Source: Deinococcus sp.
Lineage (GTDB): Bacteria; Deinococcota; Deinococci; Deinococcales; Deinococcaceae
DNA: 17,282 bases
Direction of reading: 5' to 3'
Assembly: GCA_025351205.1 (NCBI GenBank)
Contig: JANXWI010000359.1
Location: 1-17,282, forward strand
The position numbers were made by a program, and so were the translations under genes. Of the stretch, positions 1 through 7,137 are shown in pieces. Below the pieces are notes generated by a model that saw only the letters and a program-made list of their open reading frames with translations, ran no database searches and was not told where the DNA came from. Numbering within the stretch: the stretch's first letter is position 1; each line of letters starts with the position of its first letter.

Positions 1-15
1 CGCCACTCCTCCCCA

Positions 16-88
16 GTAGGCGCTTGGACGCTGACCACGCTTGCCCGCTTCTTCTTGGCGAGAACAGCGCCCATGAGGACGCTTCGCC
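16..88. repeat. Intergenic repeat module, inverted copy of 8561-8630
   Basis: This stretch aligns over about 70 bases with the reverse complement of 8561-8630, with roughly nine differences and a small gap. Shared blocks include GGCGCTTGGACGCTG and CAGCGCCCATGAGGACGCTT. The following bases (about 89-140) resemble the other modules of the 8521-8902 element, for example GGGCAGAACGGACG and GCCTGCCCGC. It is therefore a diverged relative of that element in opposite orientation. The window edge cuts the left side, so its full length cannot be seen. Short open frames here are translations of the repeat, not genes. Confidence 0.75.
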
Positions 89-486
89 GCTTGGGCAGAA
101 CGGACGCGCCTGGGCACGCCTGCCCGCCTCTTGGTCAGGACAGCGCCGCGCGGAGGTGCAAGTTGGTCGGGGCGGCCCTCCCTCCGGCCAGATGGATCGG
201 CCCGTCCTTGCACCGGAGGTTGAGGACGCCTGACCGCTCTGTTCTGGTCAAGAAACGGCGCTGTTCACGCCAAGACGGCGGAATCCCGGAACGGTCACCT
301 GAACGGATCTGAGCGTCGCCATCTGTATTTCGGTGATTGTGACGGGCGCTGGCTTTATACCCAGGTTTTACGCGGGCCTTCTAGGCTCCCTTCAAAGACC
401 GACGGAGGCCTGCCCATGAAAAGAACCCGCTCTACATCCTGCCCGCCCGTGTCGGACCTGTATTTAGCTGCCAGGAGCGTGCGGCC
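89..486. other. Gene-free stretch with degenerate repeat remnants and the leader of the DUF347 gene
   Basis: I see no credible gene. Bases 89-140 continue the repeat modules described for 16-88. An 8-bp inverted repeat, GGTGCAAG at 155-162 and CTTGCACC at 207-214, encloses 44 bases. Further remnants such as GTTCTGGTCAAGAAACGGCG lie near 240-260. Bases 300-486 are the likely 5' region of the membrane protein gene. A TTATAC/TATACC sequence at 355-361 could be a -10 box, but I found no matching -35 at normal spacing. Confidence 0.45.
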
Positions 487-1299
487 ATGACTGCCGCAGC
501 GCCAGCCATGACGGCCAGAACGATGCTCAGCAAGGTGCCGGAAGTCACGCTGTTCTTCTGGATCATCAAGATTCTGTGTACCACCGTGGGCGAGACCGCC
601 GCCGACTTCCTGAACACCACCCTGAAGCTGGGGCTGACCGGGACCACGCTCGTGATGGGCACCCTGCTGGCCGCCGTGCTGGTGGTGCAGTTCCGGCTGC
701 GGCGCTACGTGCCTGTCATCTACTGGCTGGCGGTGGTGCTGATCAGCGTGGTGGGCACATTGATCACCGACAACCTGACCGACAACTTCGGGGTCAGCCT
801 CTGGACCACCACCGCCATCTTTTCGGCGGTGCTGGCCGTGGTGTTCGCGCTGTGGTACCGCAGCGAGCGCACCCTGTCGATCCACAGCATTTTCACGCTC
901 AGGCGCGAGGCGTTCTACTGGCTGGCGGTGCTGTTCACCTTCGCGCTGGGCACGGCGGCGGGCGACCTGGTGGCCGAGAAGCTGGCGCTGGGCTACTGGA
1001 AGTCGGCCCTGATGTTCGCCCTGCTGATCGGGGCCGTGACCGCCGCGCACTTCTACGCACACCTGAACGCCGTGCTGGCCTTCTGGACCGCCTACATCCT
1101 GACCCGTCCGCTCGGCGCGTCCATCGGTGATTTCCTGTCCCAGGACCGTGACGCGGGCGGCCTGCAACTCGGCACGCTGACCACCAGCGCCATTTTTCTG
1201 GTCGCCATCCTGGCGGTCATCGTGTACCTCACCAGGAGTCACCGCGATCAGATCAGGCAAAGCGACCTGACCGACAGCACCGATGTCCGTCTGTCCTGA
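487..1299 (+). CDS. Multipass membrane protein of the DUF347 (COG4705) repeat family
   Basis: This 270-residue protein is almost entirely hydrophobic and carries four internal copies of a two-helix repeat with a small-residue/acid motif: TTVGETAADFL (about residue 33), VGTLITDNL (about 90), LGTAAGDLV (about 155) and LGASIGDFL (about 210). That pattern is characteristic of DUF347 membrane proteins and predicts about eight transmembrane helices in the inner membrane. The family's substrate or function is not known to me. The ATG at 487 is supported by AGGAG at 473-477, nine bases upstream; an in-frame ATG at 508 lacks a comparable site. The gene stands alone and is followed by a hairpin terminator. 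The short C-terminal tail is polar and probably cytoplasmic. Confidence 0.85.
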   Translation: MTAAAPAMTARTMLSKVPEVTLFFWIIKILCTTVGETAADFLNTTLKLGLTGTTLVMGTLLAAVLVVQFRLRRYVPVIYWLAVVLISVVGTLITDNLTDNFGVSLWTTTAIFSAVLAVVFALWYRSERTLSIHSIFTLRREAFYWLAVLFTFALGTAAGDLVAEKLALGYWKSALMFALLIGAVTAAHFYAHLNAVLAFWTAYILTRPLGASIGDFLSQDRDAGGLQLGTLTTSAIFLVAILAVIVYLTRSHRDQIRQSDLTDSTDVRLS

Positions 1300-1322
1300 A
1301 TGGTTTCGACGGGTGCGGCTGT

Positions 1323-1350
1323 CAGGAATGATCGGCCAGGAATGATCGGC
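1323..1350. repeat. Perfect 14-bp tandem duplication
   Basis: CAGGAATGATCGGC occurs twice in direct succession at 1323-1336 and 1337-1350, just after the stop of the DUF347 gene. It looks like a local slippage product. I see no function. Confidence 0.85.
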
Positions 1351-1395
1351 GCGGCTCCGGGCGGTTGAGGACCGGATACTGAAAATAAACATCAA

Positions 1396-1427
1396 GGGGG
1401 GCAGCAGAGCAGGGCTGCCCTCTGTGT
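1396..1427 (+). terminator. Candidate intrinsic terminator of the DUF347 gene
   Basis: GGGCAGC (1399-1405) pairs perfectly with GCTGCCC (1414-1420) across an 8-base loop, and the stem extends by G:T and G:C pairs with the preceding Gs. The following bases are T-rich (TCTGTGTTTC, then TTTGGTTTTTGG) rather than an uninterrupted T run. It lies about 100 bp past the stop codon, which fits termination of the upstream gene. Confidence 0.5.
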
Positions 1428-1618
1428 TTCTGATTTGGTTTTTGGTTGGCTCGGCCTCGATATAGAACTTTCTTGGCTCCCTGGCACGTGTCTTGGGCGC
1501 TCTGTCGTGAAGACCAGACTTGTCACGCTTTGTCACGCTTCGCAGTCGGCGTTGATGAAGGTCCAGCCAAGGAACGCCTGGCATGGGCCTGACCCCAGCC
1601 GGAAACCGGAAGCCTACG

Positions 1619-1663
1619 CTGAACGAACGTTGTTCAGGAACAATCGCCAGTCGGTCTGACTGG
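1619..1663. promoter_or_regulatory. Cluster of inverted repeats upstream of xfp, candidate operator
   Basis: CTGAAC (1619-1624) and GTTCAG (1632-1637) form an inverted repeat around an AACGTT core (1626-1631). Overlapping it is TTGTTC-AG-GAACAA (1630-1643). Next is CCAGTC (1647-1652) with GACTGG (1658-1663), a 6-bp stem with a 5-base loop. A palindrome with a central CG and TGAAC half sites is typical of LacI/GalR-family operators. The regulator assignment is inferred, and no LacI-type gene lies in the window. Confidence 0.5.
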
Positions 1664-1687
1664 CAACCATCCCCTTCTTTGTACGGG

Positions 1688-1697
1688 TGAACGTTCA
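1688..1697. promoter_or_regulatory. Perfect 10-bp palindrome, candidate LacI-type operator for xfp
   Basis: TGAACGTTCA is a perfect palindrome 54 bases before the xfp start. It has the same AACGTT core and TGAAC half site as the inverted repeat at 1619-1637. Two related sites about 65 bp centre to centre suggest cooperative repression of phosphoketolase. The same nine bases, TGAACGTTC, also occur at 6212-6220 over the start codon of the deacetylase gene. Confidence 0.45.
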
Positions 1698-1751
1698 GAT
1701 TCAGTCAGCTCCCGACCCCAGTTTCCCTTGCCGCTCAACCCAGAGGCTTCC

Positions 1752-4172
1752 ATGACACGTCTTGCAGAGGTCCAGCCCGCCCCGCCCGGCCCCGAGGAAC
1801 TGCACCTGCTGAACGCCTACTGGCGGGCGGCCAACTACCTGTCGGTGGGGCAGATTTACCTCCAGGCCAACCCGCTGCTGCGTGAACCGCTCAGACTCGA
1901 ACACGTCAAGGCGCGGCTGCTGGGCCACTGGGGCACCACGCCGGGGTTGAACTTCATCTACGTCCACCTGAATCGCCTGATCCGGCAGCATGACGCCTCG
2001 GTGCTGTACATCGCCGGTCCCGGTCACGGCGGCCCCGGCATGGTGGCGAACACCTATCTGGAGGGCAGCTACAGCGAGCTGTACCCGGACATCGCGCCCG
2101 GAGAAGAGGGAATACGGCGGCTGTTCCGGCAGTTCTCGTTTCCGGGCGGCATTCCCAGCCACGCCGCGCCCGAGACGCCCGGCTCGATTCACGAGGGTGG
2201 CGAGCTGGGCTACAGCCTGGCGCACGCCTATGGGGCGGCCTTCGACCACCCGGAGCTGCTTGTGGCCTGCGTGATCGGTGACGGCGAGGCCGAGACCGGG
2301 CCGCTGGCGGCGAGCTGGCATGGCAACAAGTTCCTGAACGCGCGCACCGACGGGGCGGTACTGCCGATTCTGCACCTCAACGGCTACAAGATCGCCAACC
2401 CGACCCTGCTCTCAAGACTGCCGCACGCCGAACTCGACGCTCTGATGCGCGGGTACGGCCACACGCCGTACTTTGTGGAGGGCGACGACCCGGCCCAGAT
2501 GCACGCCGACATGGCCCGCACTCTGGAGCAGGCGTGGGCTGACATCCGCGCCATTCAGCAACAGTTCAGACAGGATGGGGCGCGCGAGGAGGGCGTGAGC
2601 GAGCGCCCGGCCTGGCCGATGATCGTGCTGCGTTCCCCGAAAGGCTGGACCGGCCCGAAGACGGTGGACGGCAAGCCCACCGAGGGGTCGTGGCGGTCTC
2701 ATCAGGTGCCACTGGCGAACCTGGCGGGCAACCCGGAGCATCTGAGGCAGCTGGAAGACTGGCTGCGGAGCTACCGCCCGGAGGAACTGTTTGACGCTGC
2801 GGGCGTGCTGCGCCCCGAGCTGGCGGCCCTGGCCCCGGTGGGCGAGCGCCGGATGGGCATGAATCCGGTGTCCAACGGCGGCCTGCTGCTGAAAGACCTC
2901 GACCTGCCCGACTTCCGGGACTACGCCGTCGAGGTTTTACAGCCCGGCGCGGTGGACGGTGAGGCGACCCGCACGCTGGGGCAGTTTCTCCAGGGCGTGA
3001 TGCGGAACAACATGACCACCTTCCGGCTGTTCGGCCCCGACGAGACGGCCTCCAACCGCCTGGACGCGGTGTACGGGGCCAGCGGCAAGACCTGGCAGGA
3101 ACCGATCCTGGAAAGCGACGAGTTCCTGTCGCCGGAAGGCCGGGTGATGGAGGTGCTGAGCGAGCATCTGTGCGAGGGCTGGCTGGAAGGCTACACCCTC
3201 AGCGGGCGGCACGGCCTGTTTTCCTGCTACGAGGCGTTCATCCACATCATCGACTCGATGTTCAACCAGCACGCCAAGTGGCTCCAGACCAGCCGTCACA
3301 TTCCCTGGCGTCGCAACGTGGCGTCTCTGAACATCCTGCTCAGCTCGCACGTCTGGCGGCAGGACCACAACGGCTTCTCGCACCAGGACCCCGGCTTCAT
3401 TGACCACGTCATGAACAAGACGGCGGGCGTGGTGCGGGTGTACCTGCCGCCCGACGCCAACACGCTGCTGTCGGTGGCCGACCACTGCCTGAGAAGTCGG
3501 CAGTACGTGAACGTGATCGTGGCCGGAAAACAGCTCGCGCCGCAGTGGCTGAGCATGCCGCAGGCCGTGCTGCACTGCACCGCCGGGCTGGGCATCTGGG
3601 ACTGGGCCAGCACCGATGGCGGGACCGAACCCGACGTGGTGATGGCCTGCGCGGGCGACGTGCCGACGCTGGAAACGCTGGCCGCCGTCGATCTGCTGCG
3701 CGGGTATTTTCCCGATCTGAAGATCAGGGTGGTGAACGTGGTGGACCTGATGACCCTGCAACCCGAGCGCGAGCACCCGCACGGCCTGTCAGACAGCGAT
3801 TTCAACAGCCTGTTCACCACCACCGCGCCCATCATTTTCGCGTACCACGGCTACCCCTGGCTGATCCACCGCCTGACCTACCGCCGGGCCAGCCACGCCA
3901 ACCTGCACGTGCGCGGCTACAAGGAAAAAGGCACCACCACCACGCCCTTTGACATGACGGTGCTGAACGACCTGGACCGTTTTCACCTCGCCATCGACGT
4001 CTTGGACCGGGTGCCCCGCCTCCGTACCGTGGGCGCGTACGCCAAGCAGGCGCTGCAACAGAAGCTGATCCTGCACCGCCTGCACGTCGAGGCCACGGGC
4101 GAGGATCTGCCGGAAGTGGAACACTGGCGCTGGCCGGGCGTATCGGCGGGGCAGGCGGACAGGGGAGAATGA
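1752..4172 (+). CDS. xfp: Xylulose-5-phosphate/fructose-6-phosphate phosphoketolase
   Basis: This 806-residue thiamine-diphosphate enzyme cleaves xylulose 5-phosphate (and usually fructose 6-phosphate) with phosphate to acetyl phosphate plus glyceraldehyde 3-phosphate (or erythrose 4-phosphate). Hallmarks are AGPGHGGPG (88-96), FPGGIPSHAAPETPGSIHEGGELGY (130-154), the ThDP/Mg motif beginning GDGEAETGPLAASWHGNKFLN (176-196) and LHLNGYKI (207-214). The central SSHVWRQDHNGFSHQDPGF stretch and the C-terminal ADHCLRSRQYVNVIVAGK stretch complete the XFP domains. Length is normal for the family. The start is the ATG at 1752, preceded by GAGG at 1743-1746; an in-frame TTG 24 bases earlier has no better site. 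The gene is monocistronic, with operator-like palindromes upstream. No acetate kinase gene is adjacent, so the fate of acetyl phosphate is not shown here. Confidence 0.96.
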   Translation: MTRLAEVQPAPPGPEELHLLNAYWRAANYLSVGQIYLQANPLLREPLRLEHVKARLLGHWGTTPGLNFIYVHLNRLIRQHDASVLYIAGPGHGGPGMVANTYLEGSYSELYPDIAPGEEGIRRLFRQFSFPGGIPSHAAPETPGSIHEGGELGYSLAHAYGAAFDHPELLVACVIGDGEAETGPLAASWHGNKFLNARTDGAVLPILHLNGYKIANPTLLSRLPHAELDALMRGYGHTPYFVEGDDPAQMHADMARTLEQAWADIRAIQQQFRQDGAREEGVSERPAWPMIVLRSPKGWTGPKTVDGKPTEGSWRSHQVPLANLAGNPEHLRQLEDWLRSYRPEELFDAAGVLRPELAALAPVGERRMGMNPVSNGGLLLKDLDLPDFRDYAVEVLQPGAVDGEATRTLGQFLQGVMRNNMTTFRLFGPDETASNRLDAVYGASGKTWQEPILESDEFLSPEGRVMEVLSEHLCEGWLEGYTLSGRHGLFSCYEAFIHIIDSMFNQHAKWLQTSRHIPWRRNVASLNILLSSHVWRQDHNGFSHQDPGFIDHVMNKTAGVVRVYLPPDANTLLSVADHCLRSRQYVNVIVAGKQLAPQWLSMPQAVLHCTAGLGIWDWASTDGGTEPDVVMACAGDVPTLETLAAVDLLRGYFPDLKIRVVNVVDLMTLQPEREHPHGLSDSDFNSLFTTTAPIIFAYHGYPWLIHRLTYRRASHANLHVRGYKEKGTTTTPFDMTVLNDLDRFHLAIDVLDRVPRLRTVGAYAKQALQQKLILHRLHVEATGEDLPEVEHWRWPGVSAGQADRGE

Positions 4173-4229
4173 GGATGGGCAGAAGAGGCATAGCATCCGT
4201 TGAACCGGATGATGAAGATGGTGTGGGTC

Positions 4230-4246
4230 AGGACAAAGCCTGTCCT
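4230..4246 (+). terminator. Hairpin after xfp, possible terminator
   Basis: AGGACA (4230-4235) pairs with TGTCCT (4241-4246) across the loop AAGCC, 58 bases beyond the xfp stop. No T run follows (CCCTCGCCC), so it may only protect the transcript end or be part of a repeat. Confidence 0.35.
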
Positions 4247-4320
4247 CCCTCGCCCTCGACCCCTGATTCGGATAATTTCAGGGACGGGAAATCGAACACA
4301 CTTAAACTCGGCGGTTTTAG

Positions 4321-4356
4321 CCCCTCCCCCTTGAGGGGGGAGGTTGGGAGGGGGTG
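4321..4356. repeat. REP-like G/C-rich hairpin repeat
   Basis: CCTCCCCC (4323-4330) pairs with GGGGGAGG (4336-4343) around TTGAG, followed by TTGGGAGGGGGTG. Sequences of this form recur in intergenic DNA of many bacteria, and their chance translation gives the peptide SPSPLRGEVGRG seen in spurious gene calls. It sits between the convergent ends of xfp and the GH84 gene, where it could also work as a bidirectional transcription barrier. Only one copy is in the window, so recurrence in this genome is inferred. Confidence 0.6.
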
Positions 4357-4462
4357 AACGGGCTGAGCGTTCCAGGCGACGTTTCAGAGTTCCACTCGTC
4401 CCGAGCCAGGGAACAGTTCGTAAAGATTGGACGCTCTGTACATCCGCTCGATGACTCTCTCG

Positions 4463-5794
4463 TCAGCGGTCTTTCTCCTCAGGCCAGCCCAGGGTCATGA
4501 GCTGGTCGGCCAGGCCGCCCCGGTACGGGAAGGTGGTCCTGCCGCCGCGTCCTGAAGCCAGCAGCCGGGTCAGCTCCTCGCTCACATCCACCAGATACGG
4601 GTGAAGGTCGTACAGCAGGTCGCGGTTGACCCCGCCCTCCAGCGCGTGCAGCACCCGGCGAAAGCGGCGGCGTGCGGAAAGCAGCGTGCTTCTGGCCTGC
4701 TGATCGGCGGGGTCAGCGATCACCCGCAAAGCCGCCTCCAGCACCCTCTGGGCGCGGGGTCCGGTCACGTGCGGCAGGAACAGCGCGTCGGCCACGGTGG
4801 CGAGGTCTTCGGTGGTGACCGCCGTTGCGTGGTCCTGGCTCCCTGACCCGAACTGGCCTGCCGACCCGAACTGACCTGTTGAACCGAACTGGGGCAGCCA
4901 GTCTCGCAGCGCCCGCAGCCCGGAAGCCTGGGCGGTCCATCCGGGCGAGGCGGCGGCGTAGTCGGCCAGGCTGGCGAGGCCCGGAAAGTTCGGTTCCAGC
5001 GGCGTGTTCGGGTTGGACAGGATGCCCGACACTTCATGGCGCAGCTCCAGCGGCCTGCCTTGGTAAGGCCCCAGGTGCAGGCGGTGTACGGTGTAGTCGC
5101 TGGCGTGCAGGTTGTCCCACAGCAGCGGGCGTCGCCGCAGCACCTGCGCGACCTCGCGGACAGACTCCGGGCTGATCTCGGGCGACACGACTTCAGGCCC
5201 GGTCCAGAACACCTCCACGCGCGGGTCGAGGTGTTCTCCCAGAGTGTTCAGGTAAGGCGAGGTCTTCACGTCAGGCCGGGCACGCTCTGCGCAGTATTCG
5301 GTGGGGCAGAACAGCAGCAGGCCCCGGACGCCCTGTTCATCTAGAAAATGTTCATCTAAAAATTGTGCAACCCGGTGCACCACGGCGACCTGCTCCAGGG
5401 CCTGGGCCGCGCGGTCTGCCTGATAAGGAATGTCGTCGAACAGCAGGGCGAAATCCCGTACCCCTACCCCGGCCAGCGTCGCGATTTTGCCCAGCAGGGC
5501 CGCCGAATCCTGCGAGCGGCTCCAGTTCAGGTCCAGACCGGGGGCCAGCGCGTACACGAAACGGACCCCCTGCGCCCTGGCGGCGGTCACCAGCTCTGAA
5601 AGAACGGCCAGCTCCTGTGGCGGGTAGGGTTCACGCCAGCGGGCGCGGTGCCAGGGGTCGTCCTTGGGCGCGTACAGGTAGGTGTCCATGCCCCAGGCCG
5701 CCATCCAGCCGTACAGCCGCACGCGCTGCGCCGGGGTCCAGGGCCTGCCGTAGAAACCCTCGATCACGCCCAGCATGTTCAGATGTTCACCCAC
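4463..5794 (-). CDS. GH84 beta-N-acetylglucosaminidase, O-GlcNAcase-like, cytoplasmic
   Basis: This 443-residue protein fits the NAGidase (GH84) TIM barrel along nearly its whole length. It begins with GVIEGFYGRPW (about 8-18), then YLYAPKDD (40-47). The adjacent catalytic aspartates lie in LLFDDIPY (D120, D121), followed by LFCPTEYC (161-168), WTGPEVVS (197-204), WDNLHASDY (226-234) and NPNTPLEPNF (261-270). These blocks match those I remember from human O-GlcNAcase, including the DD pair, WDN, DY and NPN substrate contacts. There is no signal peptide, so it should act in the cytoplasm on imported GlcNAc glycosides or on GlcNAc-modified proteins. I chose GTG at 5794 because AAGGAG (5802-5807) lies 7 bases upstream; further upstream the frame only translates tandem repeats. 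Residues 302-319 are a QFGS-type repeat. Divergent from the deacetylase operon. Confidence 0.93.
   Translation of the reverse strand: MGEHLNMLGVIEGFYGRPWTPAQRVRLYGWMAAWGMDTYLYAPKDDPWHRARWREPYPPQELAVLSELVTAARAQGVRFVYALAPGLDLNWSRSQDSAALLGKIATLAGVGVRDFALLFDDIPYQADRAAQALEQVAVVHRVAQFLDEHFLDEQGVRGLLLFCPTEYCAERARPDVKTSPYLNTLGEHLDPRVEVFWTGPEVVSPEISPESVREVAQVLRRRPLLWDNLHASDYTVHRLHLGPYQGRPLELRHEVSGILSNPNTPLEPNFPGLASLADYAAASPGWTAQASGLRALRDWLPQFGSTGQFGSAGQFGSGSQDHATAVTTEDLATVADALFLPHVTGPRAQRVLEAALRVIADPADQQARSTLLSARRRFRRVLHALEGGVNRDLLYDLHPYLVDVSEELTRLLASGRGGRTTFPYRGGLADQLMTLGWPEEKDR
4845..4898. repeat. Three 18-bp tandem repeats inside the GH84 gene
   Basis: Units at 4845-4862, 4863-4880 and 4881-4898 share GACCCGAACTG with drift. 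On the coding strand they give QFGSTG-QFGSAG-QFGSGS, a flexible linker between the catalytic barrel and the C-terminal helical part. The period of six codons makes this a candidate length-variable tract. Confidence 0.8.
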
Positions 5795-5819
5795 GCCCAC
5801 GCTCCTTTCCGACCTGATT

Positions 5820-5861
5820 GTTGTTGGCGACGTTGTTGCTGGTGAGGTTGTTGCTGGCGAG
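5820..5861. repeat. 15-bp tandem repeats just upstream of the GH84 start
   Basis: GTTGTTGCTGGTGAG (5832-5846) and GTTGTTGCTGGCGAG (5847-5861) differ at one base. A shortened unit, GTTGTTGGCGAC, precedes them at 5820-5831. They lie in the leader of the GH84 transcript, 12 bases beyond its Shine-Dalgarno site. If translated they would give Thr/Ser/Pro/Ala repeats, which I regard as non-coding. Confidence 0.75.
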
Positions 5862-5966
5862 GTGCCGGGTACACGGTTCCGGTCTGAACACCTGATCTGG
5901 CAAGCCAATGATTATCTTACGCGCCCGGAGCCTCATGGTCTGCCCGAATCTCCATCTTCGTTGGGC

Positions 5967-6017
5967 ATTCATAAGGTGGCTGGATTCATAAGTTGGCTGG
6001 AATCATGTTCATGCCAG
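5967..6017. repeat. 17-bp direct repeats in the divergent GH84/deacetylase promoter region
   Basis: ATTCATAAGGTGGCTGG (5967-5983) and ATTCATAAGTTGGCTGG (5984-6000) are tandem with one mismatch. A degraded third unit, AATCATGTTCATGCCAG, follows at 6001-6017. Each of the first two contains TTATGAAT on the minus strand. The iteron-like arrangement inside a divergent promoter region suggests either regulator binding or simple slippage. Confidence 0.65.
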
Positions 6018-6092
6018 GTCAACGTAGAGGTGCCCGTTCCGGCGTGAATTGGAGGTGCTGAAGTGTATGACCCCCGCGCAAGTGATGAGGTC

Positions 6093-6123
6093 TGGTCAGA
6101 CGTGGAATACTGTGTTCTGACCA
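6093..6123. promoter_or_regulatory. Wide inverted repeat upstream of the deacetylase operon, candidate operator
   Basis: TGGTCAGA (6093-6100) and TCTGACCA (6116-6123) are perfect 8-base inverted copies separated by 15 bases. The intervening AATACT (6106-6111) could be a -10 box, though no good -35 sits upstream. The repeat lies about 88 bases before the deacetylase GTG. TGGTC half sites also occur in GntR-family amino-sugar operators of the DasR/NagR type (TGGTCTAGACCA), but the spacing here differs, so that link is only suggestive. Confidence 0.45.
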
Positions 6124-6210
6124 TACAGCCCAACGCCGCGCACCGTCCCCTGACTATCGTCTCGTGAGCACTGTTTTCAGAAACTGGCATGTACCGTCAG
6201 GAGGTATCCG

Positions 6211-7137
6211 GTGAACGTTCCCCCCAATCCGAGTCTGAAGGCCCTCGGGTACGATTCGCGCGACCGCGTCGTGATTTTTCACGCCGACGACGTCGGAATG
6301 TGCCAGGCCACGGTCAGCGCCTACCAGGACCTGCAAGGGGCCGGGCTGCTGTCGTCCGCCGCCGTGATGATGCCGTGCGCCTGGGCACCGGCAGCCGCGC
6401 AGGTGATCCGCAGCCTGCCCGGCGCAGACGTGGGCGTCCACTGGACCCTGACCAGCGAGTGGGCGACCTACCGCTGGGGGCCGCTGACCGGCGACGGGAC
6501 CTCTCTGCTGCGCGACGCAGACGGCTATTTCCACGCGGGGGTGAACGAGGCCCGGCAGGCAGACCCGCCGACTGTCCGTACAGAACTGGCCGCCCAGCTG
6601 GACCGCGCCCTGGACTGGGGACTGGACGTGACCCACGTGGACGCGCACATGGGCGCCGCCGCGCACCCCAACTACCTGCCTGACCTCATGGCGCTGGCGC
6701 TGGCCCACGGCCTACCGCCTCTGTTTCCCCGGCAGACGGCAGCCGCCTGGCAGGCCGCAGGACTGGACGGAGAGGACGCCCGGCAGGCGGAGCAGGCGGC
6801 CTTTGCCCTGGAAGAGCGCGGCGTCCCGCTGGTCGATCACCTGCGGATGCTGCCGCTGGACACTGCCGGCGACCACGCTGACCACGGCGCCCTGACCCGG
6901 CAGATGTTGCGCGAGTTGCCCCCCGGCATCACGCACTTCATCCTGCACCCGGCGCGCGACACGCCCGAACTGCGCGCCATCTGCGGCGACTGGCCCGCGC
7001 GGGTGGCGAATTACCACGCCCTGATGGACCCTGGCCTGCGCCGGGAGGTGCACAACCTGGGGGTGCAGGTGATCGGCTACCGCCCCCTGCGTGAGCTGCT
7101 GAGGGGGCGGCAGGCCGCCGGGGAAGTGCGGCCATGA
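6211..7137 (+). CDS. ChbG/HpnK (YdjC-type) carbohydrate deacetylase
   Basis: This 308-residue enzyme belongs to the YdjC/ChbG family of metal-dependent deacetylases, which remove acetyl groups from N-acetylated sugars such as diacetylchitobiose. Visible motifs are FHADDVGM (23-30, metal-binding and catalytic aspartates), GVHWTL (75-80) and THVDAHMG (141-148, second metal-ligand histidine pair). ITHFILHPARD follows near residue 245. The start is GTG at 6211, with a perfect AGGAGG (6199-6204) six bases upstream. Its stop overlaps the start of the symporter gene (ATGA), so the two are translationally coupled. Divergence from the GH84 gene points to GlcNAc or chitooligosaccharide salvage. The exact substrate cannot be read from sequence; some relatives act on other acetylated saccharides. 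Confidence 0.9.
   Translation: MNVPPNPSLKALGYDSRDRVVIFHADDVGMCQATVSAYQDLQGAGLLSSAAVMMPCAWAPAAAQVIRSLPGADVGVHWTLTSEWATYRWGPLTGDGTSLLRDADGYFHAGVNEARQADPPTVRTELAAQLDRALDWGLDVTHVDAHMGAAAHPNYLPDLMALALAHGLPPLFPRQTAAAWQAAGLDGEDARQAEQAAFALEERGVPLVDHLRMLPLDTAGDHADHGALTRQMLRELPPGITHFILHPARDTPELRAICGDWPARVANYHALMDPGLRREVHNLGVQVIGYRPLRELLRGRQAAGEVRP

Larger units (their letters stand above)
1428..1751. other. Spacer and promoter region upstream of phosphoketolase
   Basis: There is no credible gene here. The stretch holds a perfect 10-bp tandem repeat (TGTCACGCTT at 1521-1530 and 1531-1540), then a dense set of palindromes at 1619-1697 annotated separately. A weak promoter reading is CTGGCA (1660-1665), 16 bases, then TACGGG (1682-1687). 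The match is too poor for a firm call. Confidence 0.4.

Noticed and set aside
24..312. Two overlapping short plus-strand frames at the left edge
   Set aside because: They translate a degenerate intergenic repeat and lack ribosome sites.
355..1584. 409-codon open frame on the minus strand over the DUF347 gene
   Set aside because: It is a polar, Gln/Arg/His-rich shadow translation with no motif. The opposite strand encodes a clear membrane protein with a ribosome site.
4169..4357. 62-codon frame after phosphoketolase ending SPSPLRGEVGRG
   Set aside because: The end is the well-known chance translation of a REP-like G/C hairpin, and there is no independent coding evidence.
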